Positions 1 to 13,239 of a DNA stretch of 64,000 bases are shown in pieces. The notes under the pieces were generated by a model. The model searched no databases. It saw nothing but the letters and a program-made list of their open reading frames with translations, and had not been told where the DNA came from. Numbering within the stretch: the stretch's first letter is position 1; each line of letters begins with the position of its first letter. The position numbers were made by a program, and so were the translations under genes. This DNA comes from Cardiocondyla obscurior (Eukaryota > Arthropoda > Insecta > Hymenoptera > Formicidae), in assembly GCF_019399895.1 (NCBI RefSeq), contig NC_091864.1, positions 1,590,001 through 1,654,000 of the forward strand, written 5' to 3'.

Positions 1-3000
1 GGTTTCGTCGCTCCGGCGAGACGAAAAAGCCTCTCGCTAAGAGGTCTGTTCTGAGGTGGATCGTGGATTTTGACGGCGAGCCAGCGCCGTGAGACAGGGA
101 TGTTTCTCCGCCGAGAAACGGGCGCTCAGCGGTCTTCGCGGACGGATGATGACCTGACTCGGAAATCCGTCGGGTGAATAGTGCACGAAGTGGGATTCGA
201 AGAAGTGGATGTGCAGTGCGCGCGCGATCATCAGCCCGTCGATTGGTAAACGAAAGCGTCTCCGAAAATCTGGCCGACGGACGTAGTCGATCGAATAGTC
301 TGTGTAAACGTTTCGGCGAAGCTCTCCGCGAATTACTCCGGAAACTGATGGAGTTCAGCGCAATTTATTAAGATTTAGGTATCAAGAGCCGATTTATTCG
401 AACGGAGAATACGTCAATGACCCGAGAGGAATAGAGAATTTATTCGTCACGTACGAGATCAAGCGAGCCGCCGGTCAACGATTTTAGGACGCCGTGCGTG
501 ACGAGTTATCTACAAAAAACATATCAGTGAAGTGTCAGGCGGTATATCGCGATCCACCAAGATTCATCACGTACCGTATTGACGAAACCCTCGGCGAAAG
601 CTCGTCCGCGACGCACCGACAATTTAGAAAACTCCGGCGAAGTCGCGGAAAACATAAAAGACGGATCAGAAACTCGACGCGCGAACGTTCGGTAACGTGT
701 TCGCGAGCGGCTCTTCATCATCTCCGTCACGAAAAATGTAACAAAGTACCGCGCGAGTCTCGCGAGCTTTACGAGCGCGTGGGATCGATAGTCGTTCGCG
801 ATAGCCATCGTTTCTCTTGCATTGTTTCGCGACGTGAGGAAAAAAAAAAAAAAATATGCCGACTCGCGGTGTGGACGCTCGGTGCCGCGGTGTGGTGGCA
901 AATAGTACAAGCGAACATTAGTCCGGCCGGCCCGACGCAACGCGGCGAGTGCCGCGCACGAAACTTGCAATTTTGCTAATGACATACAATTTTGTTTCTC
1001 GTCGCACGTTGCGAGCGGGGCTTCTATTGATTGGAATTCGATCTTCGTCCTGTGCAGTGTGAAACGTACGACCGAACGGGACCGCGAGGATCGAGGCTCG
1101 TTAATTAAAGATCGACCGAGTCGAGACGAGGAGCGCGAAGAGGTTATCAGGTAAATATTTCTCGAAGCCACACGGCGAGATCGCAATTTCACCCTGCGCT
1201 ATTTTTCCCTCTGTCACTGTGATGATGGAAAGAAGAGAAAAAGGAAGAGAGAAACTGAGTTTTTATTTATTTTTTTTTTGTTGAGGTGTCGTTCCGCGTT
1301 AACTCGAGGAGGCAGAAAAGCGTGATTTTTCGAGAGCAAGTCATTTTCAGACTTGGTGTCATCGCGCGCGGTGGCTCGCACGAAATTCTTTCGCGGACGA
1401 TGACGTCGAGAGATACACGCCCGACGAGACGTTTCGTAAGGGCAGAAAGGGAACGGGCGACGGCGAAGACGCGGGGAAATCCCCTTTCGTTCTCTTCCGC
1501 GTACGAATTTCCGGCGACGTACGTTTACGGCTTCCGTGATCGTTTCGCTTCACATGAAATTGGATTATCGACCAGCTGTAATAGTTCTCTAGCACCTTCT
1601 CGTCGGAGGACAAGGACACGTGCTCAGGATTGTCCTCCTCCCAATTATATCTCCCCCACTAAGTTCGCGGAACATAGGGCGCGAAAGAATCGGATTTGCC
1701 TGATACTAAAAAATGGCCTGATAATAAAAATTGAATCACGCGACTGTCCTCCCCGCATGATTTTACCTTTTACTTTCGATTACGCCTGTATATATTTTTT
1801 AATAATAATGAAAAAAAAGACTTGATATTTCTTTGTATGTTTAAACTGTATGTATTATTTATCGCAGTAAAATAAATTTTTACAACACGTAATAGCAATT
1901 TAAATTTATACCACATCATGCGTTTGCTTCCTTCATTTTGGTTTCCAATGCATTAATTCGTAATTCGTTTTTCACCCGCCCAAAATGGAAAATTTACGCG
2001 AAAAGGATATCCACTCGTCTGACTCGCGCCGGGGATACCGTGACACCTGCTTTCTATATTTTTTTTCCCCCGAATGTGCAATAAATGGTGTTTCGTTGAT
2101 TGTACGTGGCTCCCACGGAACGTGACCCCGCCAATAATACCGTGACGCAAATAATACCGTCGTTACCGCTTGAAAAATGGAATACAAATCGCTGGGATTT
2201 AGAGTGAGGGTACAGCCGGTTGCCGTGTCAAATTTATTAGTCGCACCGGGAACATTTCCGTCCGCTTGTTCGTTAAAGAGAGCACGAAATTGGCGGCTGG
2301 TCAATTTTATTAGGCCCAGCAACGACGCGGATTCGATTTGACGCTTTGTTGATACTTCCTAAGCCCCTCGTTTTCGCCCCTTTCGTCTGCTCTCTCTCTT
2401 TTTTTTTTATTTTTTATATTGATACAATTGACTGACTGAGTGACATTCGATGCCGGTCACGAACGGTAATAGACGTGATCAGGATTTTACGGTCAGCAGT
2501 AGTGATAACCGACAAATCTTCCGTGCGGCGGGGCGCCCTAGCTATGAAAAACGGAGGTCAGGGTCGATATTATAGTCCAAAGTTTGACGCGATTGTCGAG
2601 AGTTACACTTCAGATATGCTCTATATTAAATCATCGGTTGAGATTAACTCGCAATAGCTATCTCGTAGGCATTGGATATTGCTCCCGAATATTGCGGACA
2701 GGAATTCGCTGATATTCAGGAAGTATCGATCAGTATATGAGAATTTACACCGAGAGTCGACGGCTCTCGAAAGGTTTTTTTTAATTTTTTTTTTTTCCTC
2801 TCTCATCACACGCTACCGTTAATTGCCAAATATGGTAGAGCAGGAGAAATTTCCGTAACGCGATATGATTTATCGCAAACCGTGATTTGCTTCCGATTTT
2901 TCATTCCGCTTCTCTATTCGCGACTTGAATACACAACACGTGGACGCCGCTCCATTTTGCCGTTAAATAACAAAACGCGCGGTGGCAATTAATTTTCGCG

Positions 3001-3600
3001 GCGTTTCGACCGATGTATCGTATTCATATGTATTATACGTAGAAATTTTAAAGTAAAGGCGGACGCCGCTATATTTTTCCCCCTTTTTTTCCCGGTTGTT
3101 CGGCAGTAATTTCGCGCGTAAATTGGCGTAAACCACAATTAGGCTTTTCACTTCATTTCGAAGTACAATATTTTGGTTAACGTTGCACATGCCAATTTCA
3201 GTGTTCTGCCCCGGCCGCCGCCGGTCGGTTAAACAAAACTGCGCGTTTTAATGGGATATCGATAATTGTAAATTTACCGCGTAATTTGGCAAAAGGCGAA
3301 ATGCCGGTGTTAATTCGGCGACACGACACGTCACTTGGTTAGCGTCGACGTGGAAGTAACGCGATCGATGATAAACGCGGGCCTCGCGTCGAAATCCCGG
3401 CGAAAAGCTCGACGAAGGAGCGGGGGGAACGAGGGGAGGGCATGGAGGACTCGCAGCACAGCTATCTCGCCGCAATTTCGTACATTACCGGTCTTAATCG
3501 CAGGAAAGTTTACCCGGAAGCTTCCGCGTTGCAGCTTAAGTTCGCGCGATATCGGCCGGATCGATTGGCACGCCACGTTGTTGTAACGATGACGCCTGTG
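1..3600. other. GC-rich non-coding stretch with no supported gene
   Basis: This CpG-rich block contains overlapping open frames on both strands (494-979 on + and 524-1192 on -). The minus frame begins at a GTG, not an ATG. Both are rich in Arg and Ser and neither shows a recognisable domain, so they are read as chance frames in GC-rich DNA. A consensus-like splice donor (CAG followed by GTAAAT) lies at 1148-1156 on the + strand and could end a 5' untranslated exon, but nothing ties it to the gene that starts at 36.5 kb. Poly-A runs lie near 840-854 and a poly-T run near 2400-2409. Confidence 0.5.
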
Positions 3601-3839
3601 TGATAAAGTCCCCGGATTGGCCCGGGGTAACTCTATGGCACAAACTGTAATGAGACTCGTCGGGGATTACTCGATAAATCATGATCTTCGATCGCGCGAT
3701 CCTTTGACTCCCTCCCCGGAGTCATCATTCGCGTTGACAGTAATCGGAAATCTATCGATCGTACGGCGCCGAAATTCGGGACTAACGAGAACAATTCGAG
3801 TGCTTTTGTATCGTACTTTATATAATGGGAGCTTTTATT

Positions 3840-5550
3840 AATCTCATAATTTAAAAAACGTAAAACATTTACGGCGACATACATTCGCGACGGTAAAATC
3901 AATATCGCAAGGCGCTAGTAATAAAAGGTATTTTACGTTTAAATTGCAGCAGAAAGTACTTACTTTCGTGCTGCTTATCTCTTGAAGTTGATGCATACGT
4001 GCTCCCGTTATTATTTTTTTCACCGTTGTCAAGCGGAATATCGATGTAATGGGACGCGGCATTATGAAGAAAAAGATGAATTTTATTAATCTCGGCGATA
4101 TTGAGTCCTTAAAATTATTAAATCCCGTTCAACAGTTTTTCACCATTACTCGCGTTTTTTGTGTCTTAATTCTGATCTCGCGATAGTTCGTTTTACAATA
4201 ATTAAAGACTCTTAGTCGAGATCAAAGAGATGTTTAATAAAATATTTAATATTCTATTCCCGTGGTTTTTTAATCATTTTCGCTTCTCTTATTTGAACGA
4301 AGCTTGATATTATTTTTTAATTAATTATTTTTAATTACTGCTTATTTTAAATATTATAAAAGGGGGAGGGTTGCACTTTTTGTATAATATTCTTTTGTAT
4401 AATAATTTTCATTTTTTTTTATATCTATTTTATTATTATCTACTTTCGTTCAGGTAACTTTTATTGCATTTATTATCGTGCCATTTTAGATGAATTATTC
4501 AGTAACTTTTTATTTTATTTTTTTTTTTTTTTTTTTACTTTTATACGAAATTATCTATTGCAGCGATCTGACTTTGTTTTACGGTACGTTTATTTTTCTA
4601 AACTGCCTGCCGAGCTCTAGAGATGCGACAAAAGTAAGCGTTCTTTCGGGCTTTGTTTACGACCGTGCGAAGTTCCCGGCATAGTCCGGCGGAATTATTC
4701 GGGCCAAGAAACCGGAACCGCGTTTAGCACTCCGACATTACTTGTTAACGGCGCAACTCGTAACTTCGTACAATTATTCAGTGGTGTAATTGGTCCGCCC
4801 GAGATCTTCGGACCGCGTAACTCCTGTAACTAAGAAGCAGCCTTGCGGAATGGGTTGTTTTTGACCCGCGCGCCGGATTCGTGCCGGTTATATTTATCAT
4901 TTAGTCGTGCTAGTTTTTATAGAGACAATTAATAATATATTCTTGTAATACTGCACAATATATTTATAAATTTTTTATTGGTTTCCTATTTCCACGGTTT
5001 TAACAACTTCGACAGTCACGAGATTAGATAAAATTTTAAAATATTAATATATTCGTTGTTTACATATTTTTTTAATAATTAAAATTCCAAATTTAATTAA
5101 TCGATAATGCGTATTTAATAATTGGGAGGATTAAATTTTCTTTATTTATTTTATAACTTTCAAATTTTATATGCACGCGGTAACACCGAAATACATATTT
5201 GCAGTGAAATTGTGCAATATTTTTTTTAATATTATATAAAAAGGTAAACACAGATAGGTGCAAAGGATAATGGAATGCACACGAATATTAAACGTATTGA
5301 TATATATATACATATTTTTTTTTGTTGATATCATTTTTCGCCAAAGGCCGTGTACGCATGAAAACGTTTTAATGTCGATATTTTAAAGTATTGGCCAGGT
5401 TGAATGTCACATCCAAGTTTAATTTGCAATTAATAGTTGCTTAAACAAACGTTATTTTTTTTATTTTTTTTTGTGCCCGCGCCACTTTCAATAAAGCGCG
5501 GTTTAATTCCGCTTAATCACGACCGTTCAATCTCCTTTCCATTCGTCACC
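3840..5550. other. AT-rich non-coding stretch
   Basis: Base composition changes abruptly here to AT-rich sequence with T-runs (for example near 4515-4535) and many TAATTA-like words. No open frame of credible coding character is present. Intergenic or intronic spacer is the simplest reading. Confidence 0.6.
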
Positions 5551-8500
5551 GTCGGGCCCTGCACGTTTGCGCGATTTATATTTGTTATCGCCGGTGTCGC
5601 GGCGTAACGCTGTTACTATCTTGTTATTACTATCTCGCTATTAATTCAGCAAACGGCAAAAGCGTATGATCCTCTCGCGAAGAGATGTGTTTAATTTAGC
5701 TCGCCGTGAGTCGCAGCGAGGAGATTCTCGAGCAATCACGCCCGATCATAAACCCAAGTAATCCCCCCAGAATTTAATTAGGACCACTTTCTCTTTGTCC
5801 GCCTTGTAACTACCTTGTAAGCGCCCCGGCGAGTAATTTTATTCAAGAATTCCGCCCGGCCCATTCTTTTTCAAGTATCCGGGGCGTCCGTTTATTTTAT
5901 CGCGCCGGCGAGATAAAGGGCAGACCGGCAGGCACCTCGGCAAGGGATCCTCGCGGAAGTTTATTAATTGTAAGCGAAGTAGCGAGCGCTCGAACCCTTT
6001 TAAACGCGATTAATAAATGTTAAACATTACCGGCGATACGTCGCCGTATACTTTTCGTCCGGGGAAAAAAGGCCGCCTTTCGCGCAAGTTACTTTTATCG
6101 TTTACTATATTTTGTTTCTGGTGTTTCTCTTCCTCCGAAAAATTGGGAATTCGTATGTATAAAGGGGGGGCCCTTGTTTCCGCCAAGCGATATTCGCACC
6201 TATTATTTAGTGCTTAAAGTGCACGTTTGATCATTCTATTTATGTTTGAATTATTAAAGGAAGAGTAAGGGTTTATATTCGTTTTTCTTTTTTCTTTTTT
6301 TTTTTCTCCCCCTATCTATCGATTCATTTGCCTATCTCTCTCCGCCTTTGTCGGAATATAACTTTTAAAAAAGCGATAGTGCACTCCCTTCGCCGTTCTT
6401 TTTGCCTGAAAAATCAATTTTAATCGAAAAGCGCGAGAAGTAAAAATTTACGAACGAATCCTCGTATCTTGTAGCGAAAAAGGTACCGGTATGCACCCGG
6501 CGATTTACTTGGTTTTATTGCGGACTCTGCCATTTATTTCGATCCAGCTTTCGCCCTGCTGTTGGGAGCTTTTGAACGTTCCGCGGAACGAACAGTCAAC
6601 GTATTTGCGCGCGCCCTTCTGACCTCGCGGTACCCTTTTCACGGTACTTTAACGTGCCGGAAATTCGCGCGCCGCCGTTCACCGTCATCGATGCGGCAGT
6701 TTCGAAATCACGCTACGACCGTAATAAACTGCCGGGGCCCGCGCGGCTCGTTTCGCTCGTTGAAAAATTGCCGTCCAGCCGCTCTCCAAAGTTAGTACGC
6801 TCGCGGGAACGCTCAATGCGGGGGAAAAAAAAAATTTTTTTTTTCCGAAATTGCGCGCGGCGGAAAAAAAAATTTATCTCATACGACCGACGATGCGGCG
6901 ACGCGAGAGACTCGCACGGAAGCTGCGATTCGATTGTAATTGACGATATTTTATCGCTGACGTCGGCGGCAGCCAAAAGCGACGTTTTACCGCCGATTAG
7001 AACGCGCTAATAACACGCGCGAGCGAACAATTGTCTAAATTTTTATTTTATTCGTAAATTATTTTGTTCAACGAAATTACATTTTTCAAACGGATTTTTT
7101 TTTACCGCGAATAGCAAAACGGAGATAGAAAGAGAGAGAGAAATCTATCTGTTCAAGTGACAATTTGTAAAATAAAATTCTCTATTACTTTTATCTAACA
7201 TTTTATCTAACATTAATGTAATTATCTTTGAAATTTATATGCCTATTACGTCGCGATTTTACTTTTGGTAACGGACCCGTGGACAAGAGGCTCATTAAAA
7301 ATGCACATCCGCGAGACGCGAAAGGGGAATGCCGATTCGCGAGCACTCGACTTTAGCCACCGTGAAATATCGACGCGAACCGGGCCAGGGTGTCGGGATG
7401 TCGGGTCAAAATGCCGGAGTCTTGGCCCCGAAAGGTTAATGGCGCGACGACACGAGACACGTGCATGTGCTCGTGCAATGCACACTTCGTATGCATTGAG
7501 AATTTTCGTGTTGCACACGCCGTAATTGTTGCGCCTCGATATAAACGATAAAAGTTAAAATAGAGATTAGCCGAACGGAACTGAGCGGTCGCAAATAGCG
7601 TATCTGAAGCACTCCGTACTTTAATAGCCGCGCGCGTGATATAAACGTCCTACTGACGGAACGTTCATTTAAACGGATATCAAAAAAAAATTTTTTTAAA
7701 GTCGAGAAGGTCCGACGTGGTCCGTGATAGCGCCGGGGAAAAGCAAATCCACGGGGGCTGAAGGTAAACGAGCCGACGAAGGCCCCGTTTAGATTCTTTC
7801 GTGTCGATTGCTTCTTGAATCGCGCCGCATTCTGCGCGGATTGCATTCACGCGGAGGCAGGCCGACGGAGACGATAAATGGAACGCGCTATTCGTCAGAC
7901 ACGCGCGTCTATTTGATCAGCCGGAGCAAACACGACATTTTCCCACGTAGGGATACGTATTCCTCAAACTCCGCCGAATTCTAGTTACAAGCGCGTGTTA
8001 TAATTAATTTGATTACAGAACGCATACGTTAGACATCCCAGCGCGTATTTTAGCGATTCCGGTGATTAATAGAGTATCCACCAATTGCGAGAATAATTAT
8101 TTTCTATAAAATAAAAAAAAAAAGAAATTGGTTTCTAATACCTTTCTGGCTTTACGGTAAAATGAAGTAAAAACAGATTTCACGGGTAGGATATGAATTG
8201 TAAAAATAAAATTAACTCTTACTGTTATCCTCTTATTTAACCGCTTAACGTGTTAACTTCTGAAAAATCATCGGCTTGCGGCGTAAAAATTGCTGCTCTA
8301 GAGCATTACCTCGCCAGCTCGTAATCGCACCCAAAGCGCCTCTAAATCGGCTGCATGTTCATGCTCACGTACACCGCCCGTGTATCCAGAAAGCCGGACA
8401 TTAATCAGAACGATCAGTGCAGCGCGACCTTATCTAAGACAATTTGTATTTCTTACGAGCTGTAATCCATGCATTTTCTTATAAAAAGAACGTTCGCGAC

Positions 8501-9480
8501 CGCACCCCCGCTCTGCTTCCCTTAATATCCAATCTCTCTTCGAGATTTTGCATCCCGTTGCGTTCGCATGTGATTTCGTGTAAAAACGACGATGTAGGTG
8601 TGCATGCACAGATGCATATCGAATTTAATTTTCAAACGACTATACAACTGATACTCATCCATAATTGTATACATATCCGGATAATGATAATGTAGGTACA
8701 CTGTATTCTTACTCTAATAGCGCGCGCCCCGTCGCTTCTCTCGTATATTTTTATGTAACGCGAGAATGCTTAATTCCCCGCAAATTTCTCTCGTTTTTCG
8801 CGTAGAATAAAATGGAGTTGAATAGAAAACGCGGGCGTCTCTGGTAAAAACATAATTATTTCAAACTACGGGAGATACTTCGTTTCAGCAAAGCGGAATA
8901 AAAATGCCCGGGGCCAAAGTGAATTATTTCATTTTGAATTATTAATTCTCTTACCGCGGGGGTGGAAGCTGTCTGTCGGGGGTTAACCTACTAGTGCGCT
9001 GTTTATAACCCGCGCGACGCGACAATACGCGCGTGTTTCTTCAACGCGCTAACGTGCCGGGTAAATGCGCATTTTGCAGCTTATTGTTGTAATTCGAGTA
9101 GTCCGACCGAGTTTTAAATCGCCCGACCACTAATCGGGTCAGCTGTTCCGGTCGCCGCGCGTAAATACGCCGCCGCGATACTACGCTTTGTTTCCGATCT
9201 TCGTACGATCAAATATTTTATGGATAAAACGTATAGCCCCGGTGTACAATGTGCTCCATTCGTTCAACAATCGTGAATAAAATATTCGGTTCTCAAGCCC
9301 CGGTGTCTCGGCGACACTGGCAAGCTGAATAACTCCCGCGGAACTTTGCGATGGAACTTTGCCACTTTCTTCCGGGCTCCGCCACTCTCCCCTGTACGTT
9401 TGCTTTTGAAGATTAAAAATGCTTCGCTTGTCCAAAGATGCCCTTTTACCTCGAGGACCGGCAGACAACCGGGAAATATA
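5551..9480. other. Non-coding stretch, mixed composition
   Basis: The stretch holds short open frames only, none with a recognisable domain or paired splice sites. The sole structural items are A-then-T runs: ten A followed by ten T at 6825-6844, flanked by GGGG and CC, and a smaller one near 7682-7697. Confidence 0.5.
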
Positions 9481-9488
9481 TTCCCGGC

Positions 9489-9590
9489 GACTCTCAGCTT
9501 TCTCTTTCTTCCTCCATTCTTTCTCTCTCTTTCTCTCTTCCGCTTGCTATTTGTCCCCCTCCCTTCCCCCCCTATTCTTTCGCGAGCGTC
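9489..9590 (+). repeat. Polypyrimidine tract, about 100 bp
   Basis: The + strand is almost entirely C and T across this segment, with several CT and CCCT clusters. Such tracts are low-complexity DNA and can adopt triplex structures. The tract ends in GCGAG, so it could also act as a very long polypyrimidine tract in front of a weak splice acceptor for the helix-like frame that follows. Confidence 0.7.
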
Positions 9591-9593
9591 CAC

Positions 9594-9707
9594 GTTGCTT
9601 TGCAAAAATTTCTTGCGTCGGAAGAAAAAGCTCGAGAATTATGGCAAGCGCTACAACGTTCGCAACAAGCTATTAAGGATAGCAAAGATCGAGCCTTTCT
9701 CTCGTGA
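9594..9707 (+). other. Helix-like open frame of 37 codons, possible exon or exon remnant
   Basis: From the GTT at 9594 to the TGA at 9705-9707 the frame reads like an amphipathic helix. It is rich in Ala, Leu, Gln, Glu and Lys, with a Trp and no proline, unlike the Arg/Ser/Pro-rich frames typical of this window. It directly follows a polypyrimidine tract. The only upstream AG is preceded by G, a poor acceptor, and the downstream GTGATT is a poor donor. It may be a chance frame, an exon of an unrecognised gene, or a decayed coding fragment. No family could be assigned. Confidence 0.2.
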
Positions 9708-12700
9708 TTATTTTAGGAAGCAATATTTCTTTTTTTTTTCCCCCTAACATAAAATCCTGAAAGCGCAACTCCCACGTAGAGAAAAGTTTTTTTTTTTTCT
9801 TTTTTTTTTGACAATTGCATACGCTGCGAAAATTTGATTCTGCTTATATCCGGAGTTATTTCGTAATTTGCTAACGTGCGTTACACACGCGGAAATTTGA
9901 TTCATATCCGTGGCAATAAAGTAACCAGGAAATGTTTTCATTGCCGCTGGTTCCTGTACATTCAAAGATATTACAACAGTTGAAATAGCGTTTGATTTTA
10001 TTTCGCATTTCGAAACTGATTGACAGGCAAAGCTGCAGAGATTGGCTGCTAAACAGCGGCGTTTAACAAAAAAATTCATCGGCGAAGCGAATTTAATAAC
10101 GTCAAAAATTTATACGTTTTTTAAAACACATTACTGTGTATTTAGTATGTATTTTTCTAACGAACGAAAAAGAAATTATTAAAATTTTATTAAAACAATT
10201 TCGTTATTAAAACCATTTGCTGTTCTTTCTGCAATAATCCTCGTCCCCGGGGAGACACTTTTAATCGTATAAAACTATTCAATAATACGTGACCGTTTTA
10301 CGACTGTATTGCGGCGAGAAAAATATAAATAACCGTGCAAAAAGTTCGTTGAACGTGTTTCTGGGAACGATGCGGAAAATCACGTTTGAGACACGAACTG
10401 TGAAATATGTCCTATAGAACTGCACGCGATTAGCAGCATAAACCATCCGCATGCTGTGCAAACGACAGAAATCGGGTACAAATTTGCCTCTAATTGATAG
10501 CCGTCAAACAGAATTTGAAATGTGATAAAATATACATGTTCTTGTTTCCTGTTTTCTGTTTTATATAATTTATCTTTTCCGTATTAAGTTCATTAATGGC
10601 AAATTATTATAGAAGAAACAATAGATATTTTTTTTTATTTTTATGTATGCATATAATTCATAACGCCAATATAAAATTTAAATGTTACGGAAAAAAAAAA
10701 AAAAAAAACAACGAGATAACTGACAAGTTTCTGAAAAATATGTATAACAGCGTGGATGATATATGCATCTAATTAATCAGCCCTCTTGTTTTTAAAAATG
10801 GGCATTGTGATCTCGATGCCATGCCTCCTCGTTCGCCGTACCGTCAGCGATGCAAAACAGTTTTTTATTTATAATTTATTATTTGGCTTGGTCGCTAGGC
10901 TGCCCCGATAACTCGCACGCGAGCCCTTATGTGGTTGAAGTTTCCTTCAGGCACGCTGCCTGAACGAGCTAAATCAAAATTCTTTATAACTTGCCACGCT
11001 TAGCTGATAAAACAACGTCTTTCTGCGTGAAATTTTTCGTTAGAGAGAATGAAAGATCTAATCTAATAATTGTCCAATGTCTGATAACTAGAACTATAAC
11101 TGAATACTTAACTTTTAGTTCGATTTAACTTCAGTGATTTAATATTACAGAAGTTGATTAATTTTATTAAATTTTCTTTATTATATTTAATATAAATAAA
11201 TTTGTTAAGTTTCATATATTTAAATAATATAGCAATCGTGTCTTTACAATTTTACGCGTTGTCGTACAATCAATAGACCATATCGTTAAGTCCAGGTTTA
11301 ACCACGAGGCGCTTGATATACATATACACGAATGTTAATTAACCCAGGTCGGCTATATATGCTAGCAAGATGTTACCTTGTCGCTCATTTTGCCTCTATA
11401 TTGCCACGTCCCTCGTCTTGTTTCATATTGCTAAACTCAAAGCGGCAACTAATCCCGGCAACAGTACAGACCGTCAATATTACTTAATAATATTCGATCG
11501 TGCAAGCAGTAGCTCCTATTACACAACGAACGACAGTTATTGCCGGTGATAGTTGTCGTTGAATAATTACCAATTACGCGCGATAATTAATCGTCGGGAA
11601 GAAGCGATCATTTATTCGCATCGACTCCGCTTTTGTTTTGAGCGCGGCGGCGGCCAATTATTATTCAATTGTTCACGTTCGACATCCTCGGCGCGAGTCG
11701 AACGCACCGAGTGCGGCCCCCGCGAGTCTAAAGCCGGGCGTTTCTTTACGTCGGCCAACTTTTCGCATAAAGATACCTCAGCGGCGCGAAAACGTACGAC
11801 ACGAGTAACCGACTTATACCGCCGAGTATAGTATTTCAGCCGGCGCGTTCTCTTCGCTGCTATTTATCGCATTCTCTCGCGGGGACGCGATAAGTATTAC
11901 TCCTATACTTGAGATCGATCGCGGCCGTTCGCGACGTGTGTACACATTTCTCTTTCACTTTTCCTCCCCTTTTCGCCTTCGTCGACTACCTCGTTCGCAC
12001 CTTACCGCGGCTATCTAGATCGCAAGCCACCTCCGATCGCCCGCGCATCGATTGGCGGCATTTTTTTATTCCCTTCCCCACATCTTTCCGCTCGCTATCT
12101 CCGCCGCGATTCCGTCACGTGTACGTCGCGACCTATCCCACGGAAATCGATAAGCGCCCTACGCCCGAGGATATCGAACTCTTTCGCCGGCCTGCAGTCA
12201 CGTCGTTGACTCTGTAAATGCCGCGCGTAAAGCACAGATTTCGACGGATACGATCCGCCGACGAACCTCTTTTAATCTCTTTGCTTCTGCTTATTTTCTT
12301 CAATCGCGTCTCGTAGTTCGCCACGTCACGGGTCAGATTTAAACGCGGCGCGGATAAATGAGGCGAAATCCGAAGTGACTGAAACGGGGAAGGACGAGGC
12401 AAACGTTCTCGGGCTAGTTACTTTTACATGCATAATTCATGTACATGCGTTCTATCTGTTCGCGTGCCCCTCCCCTCCGACTAAATGCGAAACGGCGAGT
12501 GGTGCGGAGCGCAAACAAACGCTCATACACACGTTTTTATTAAATAATGCAACCAAGATCGGTAATTGCCGCATTAATGAAATTAGACCGCCAACGTTAA
12601 TAAACCTTCCTCGTTATTATCATGATTTTATACGAAATTACAGTTTTTATTGTGATTTATGTCATTATCGCATTCATTACATTGTCCTTTGTTTCTCGTT

Positions 12701-13180
12701 AAATATTACCATTTAATATCAATAAACGGCCGCATTCAAATACTTGCTCTTTCCATCCATTTACGGTTTTATGTATGGGTGCCTGATTTCCGTATAATAT
12801 TTGGATACATTTCCAATCCGCTCGAAAAGGCTTGAACTTTTGAACTCGGTGTGAGCTTTTTTTTTTTTTTTCGGGAATGTATTTATCAAATATTCCCCTC
12901 GCAAACGAATATTCGGCGCGGTCGCTTTGCATTCGGCGCGCAAACCTCGGATCTATAATCCAAGAGTCGTGCCATTGTTGATAGCGTTGCACGGCACGAG
13001 GTTTCCCCAAAAATCGTGCGCGAACAGCGTGCGATTCAACGAATACCGTCGCGATCGTAACTCGTGGCGTAGATTTTTTTCCCTCCCTCCGCCTAACCCC
13101 TTCTTCGAAAATTCTCTTTAATTCCCTATAACGTTAATTGAAGTAATCGCTCAACGTGGATCGTGTTATACTTCGCTTTT
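9708..13180. other. Non-coding stretch, mostly AT-rich
   Basis: No supported gene was found. The segment contains poly-T and poly-A runs near 9728-9740, 9789-9809 and 10690-10708 and is AT-rich to about 11.5 kb, then GC-rich with short chance open frames on both strands. Confidence 0.5.
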
Positions 13181-13185
13181 ATCCT

Positions 13186-13217
13186 TATAAAAGAGGTCCT
13201 ACTCTCTTTAATCATTG
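13186..13217 (+). promoter_or_regulatory. TATA/Initiator-like pair (weak)
   Basis: A TATAAAAG box at 13186-13193 is followed 28 bases later by TCATTG (13212-13217), which resembles the arthropod Initiator TCA(G/T)T. The spacing is slightly short for a TATA/Inr core promoter. No transcript or downstream coding exon can be linked to it, and TATAAAAG also occurs elsewhere in the window (4.35, 44.8 and 57.05 kb), so chance is likely. Confidence 0.15.
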
Positions 13218-13239
13218 TTCCCCGAGGCCGCAAGTAGTT

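Noticed and set aside
1148..1156. Donor-like CAG/GTAAAT as the end of a first exon of the membrane-protein gene
   Set aside because: The site is plausible alone, but it is 35 kb from the next exon and nothing in the sequence connects them, so it is mentioned only as a candidate.
494..1192. Overlapping sense (161 codons) and antisense (222 codons) open frames
   Set aside because: Both are Arg/Ser-rich without domains, the antisense one starts at GTG, and paired long frames on both strands are expected in CpG-rich DNA.
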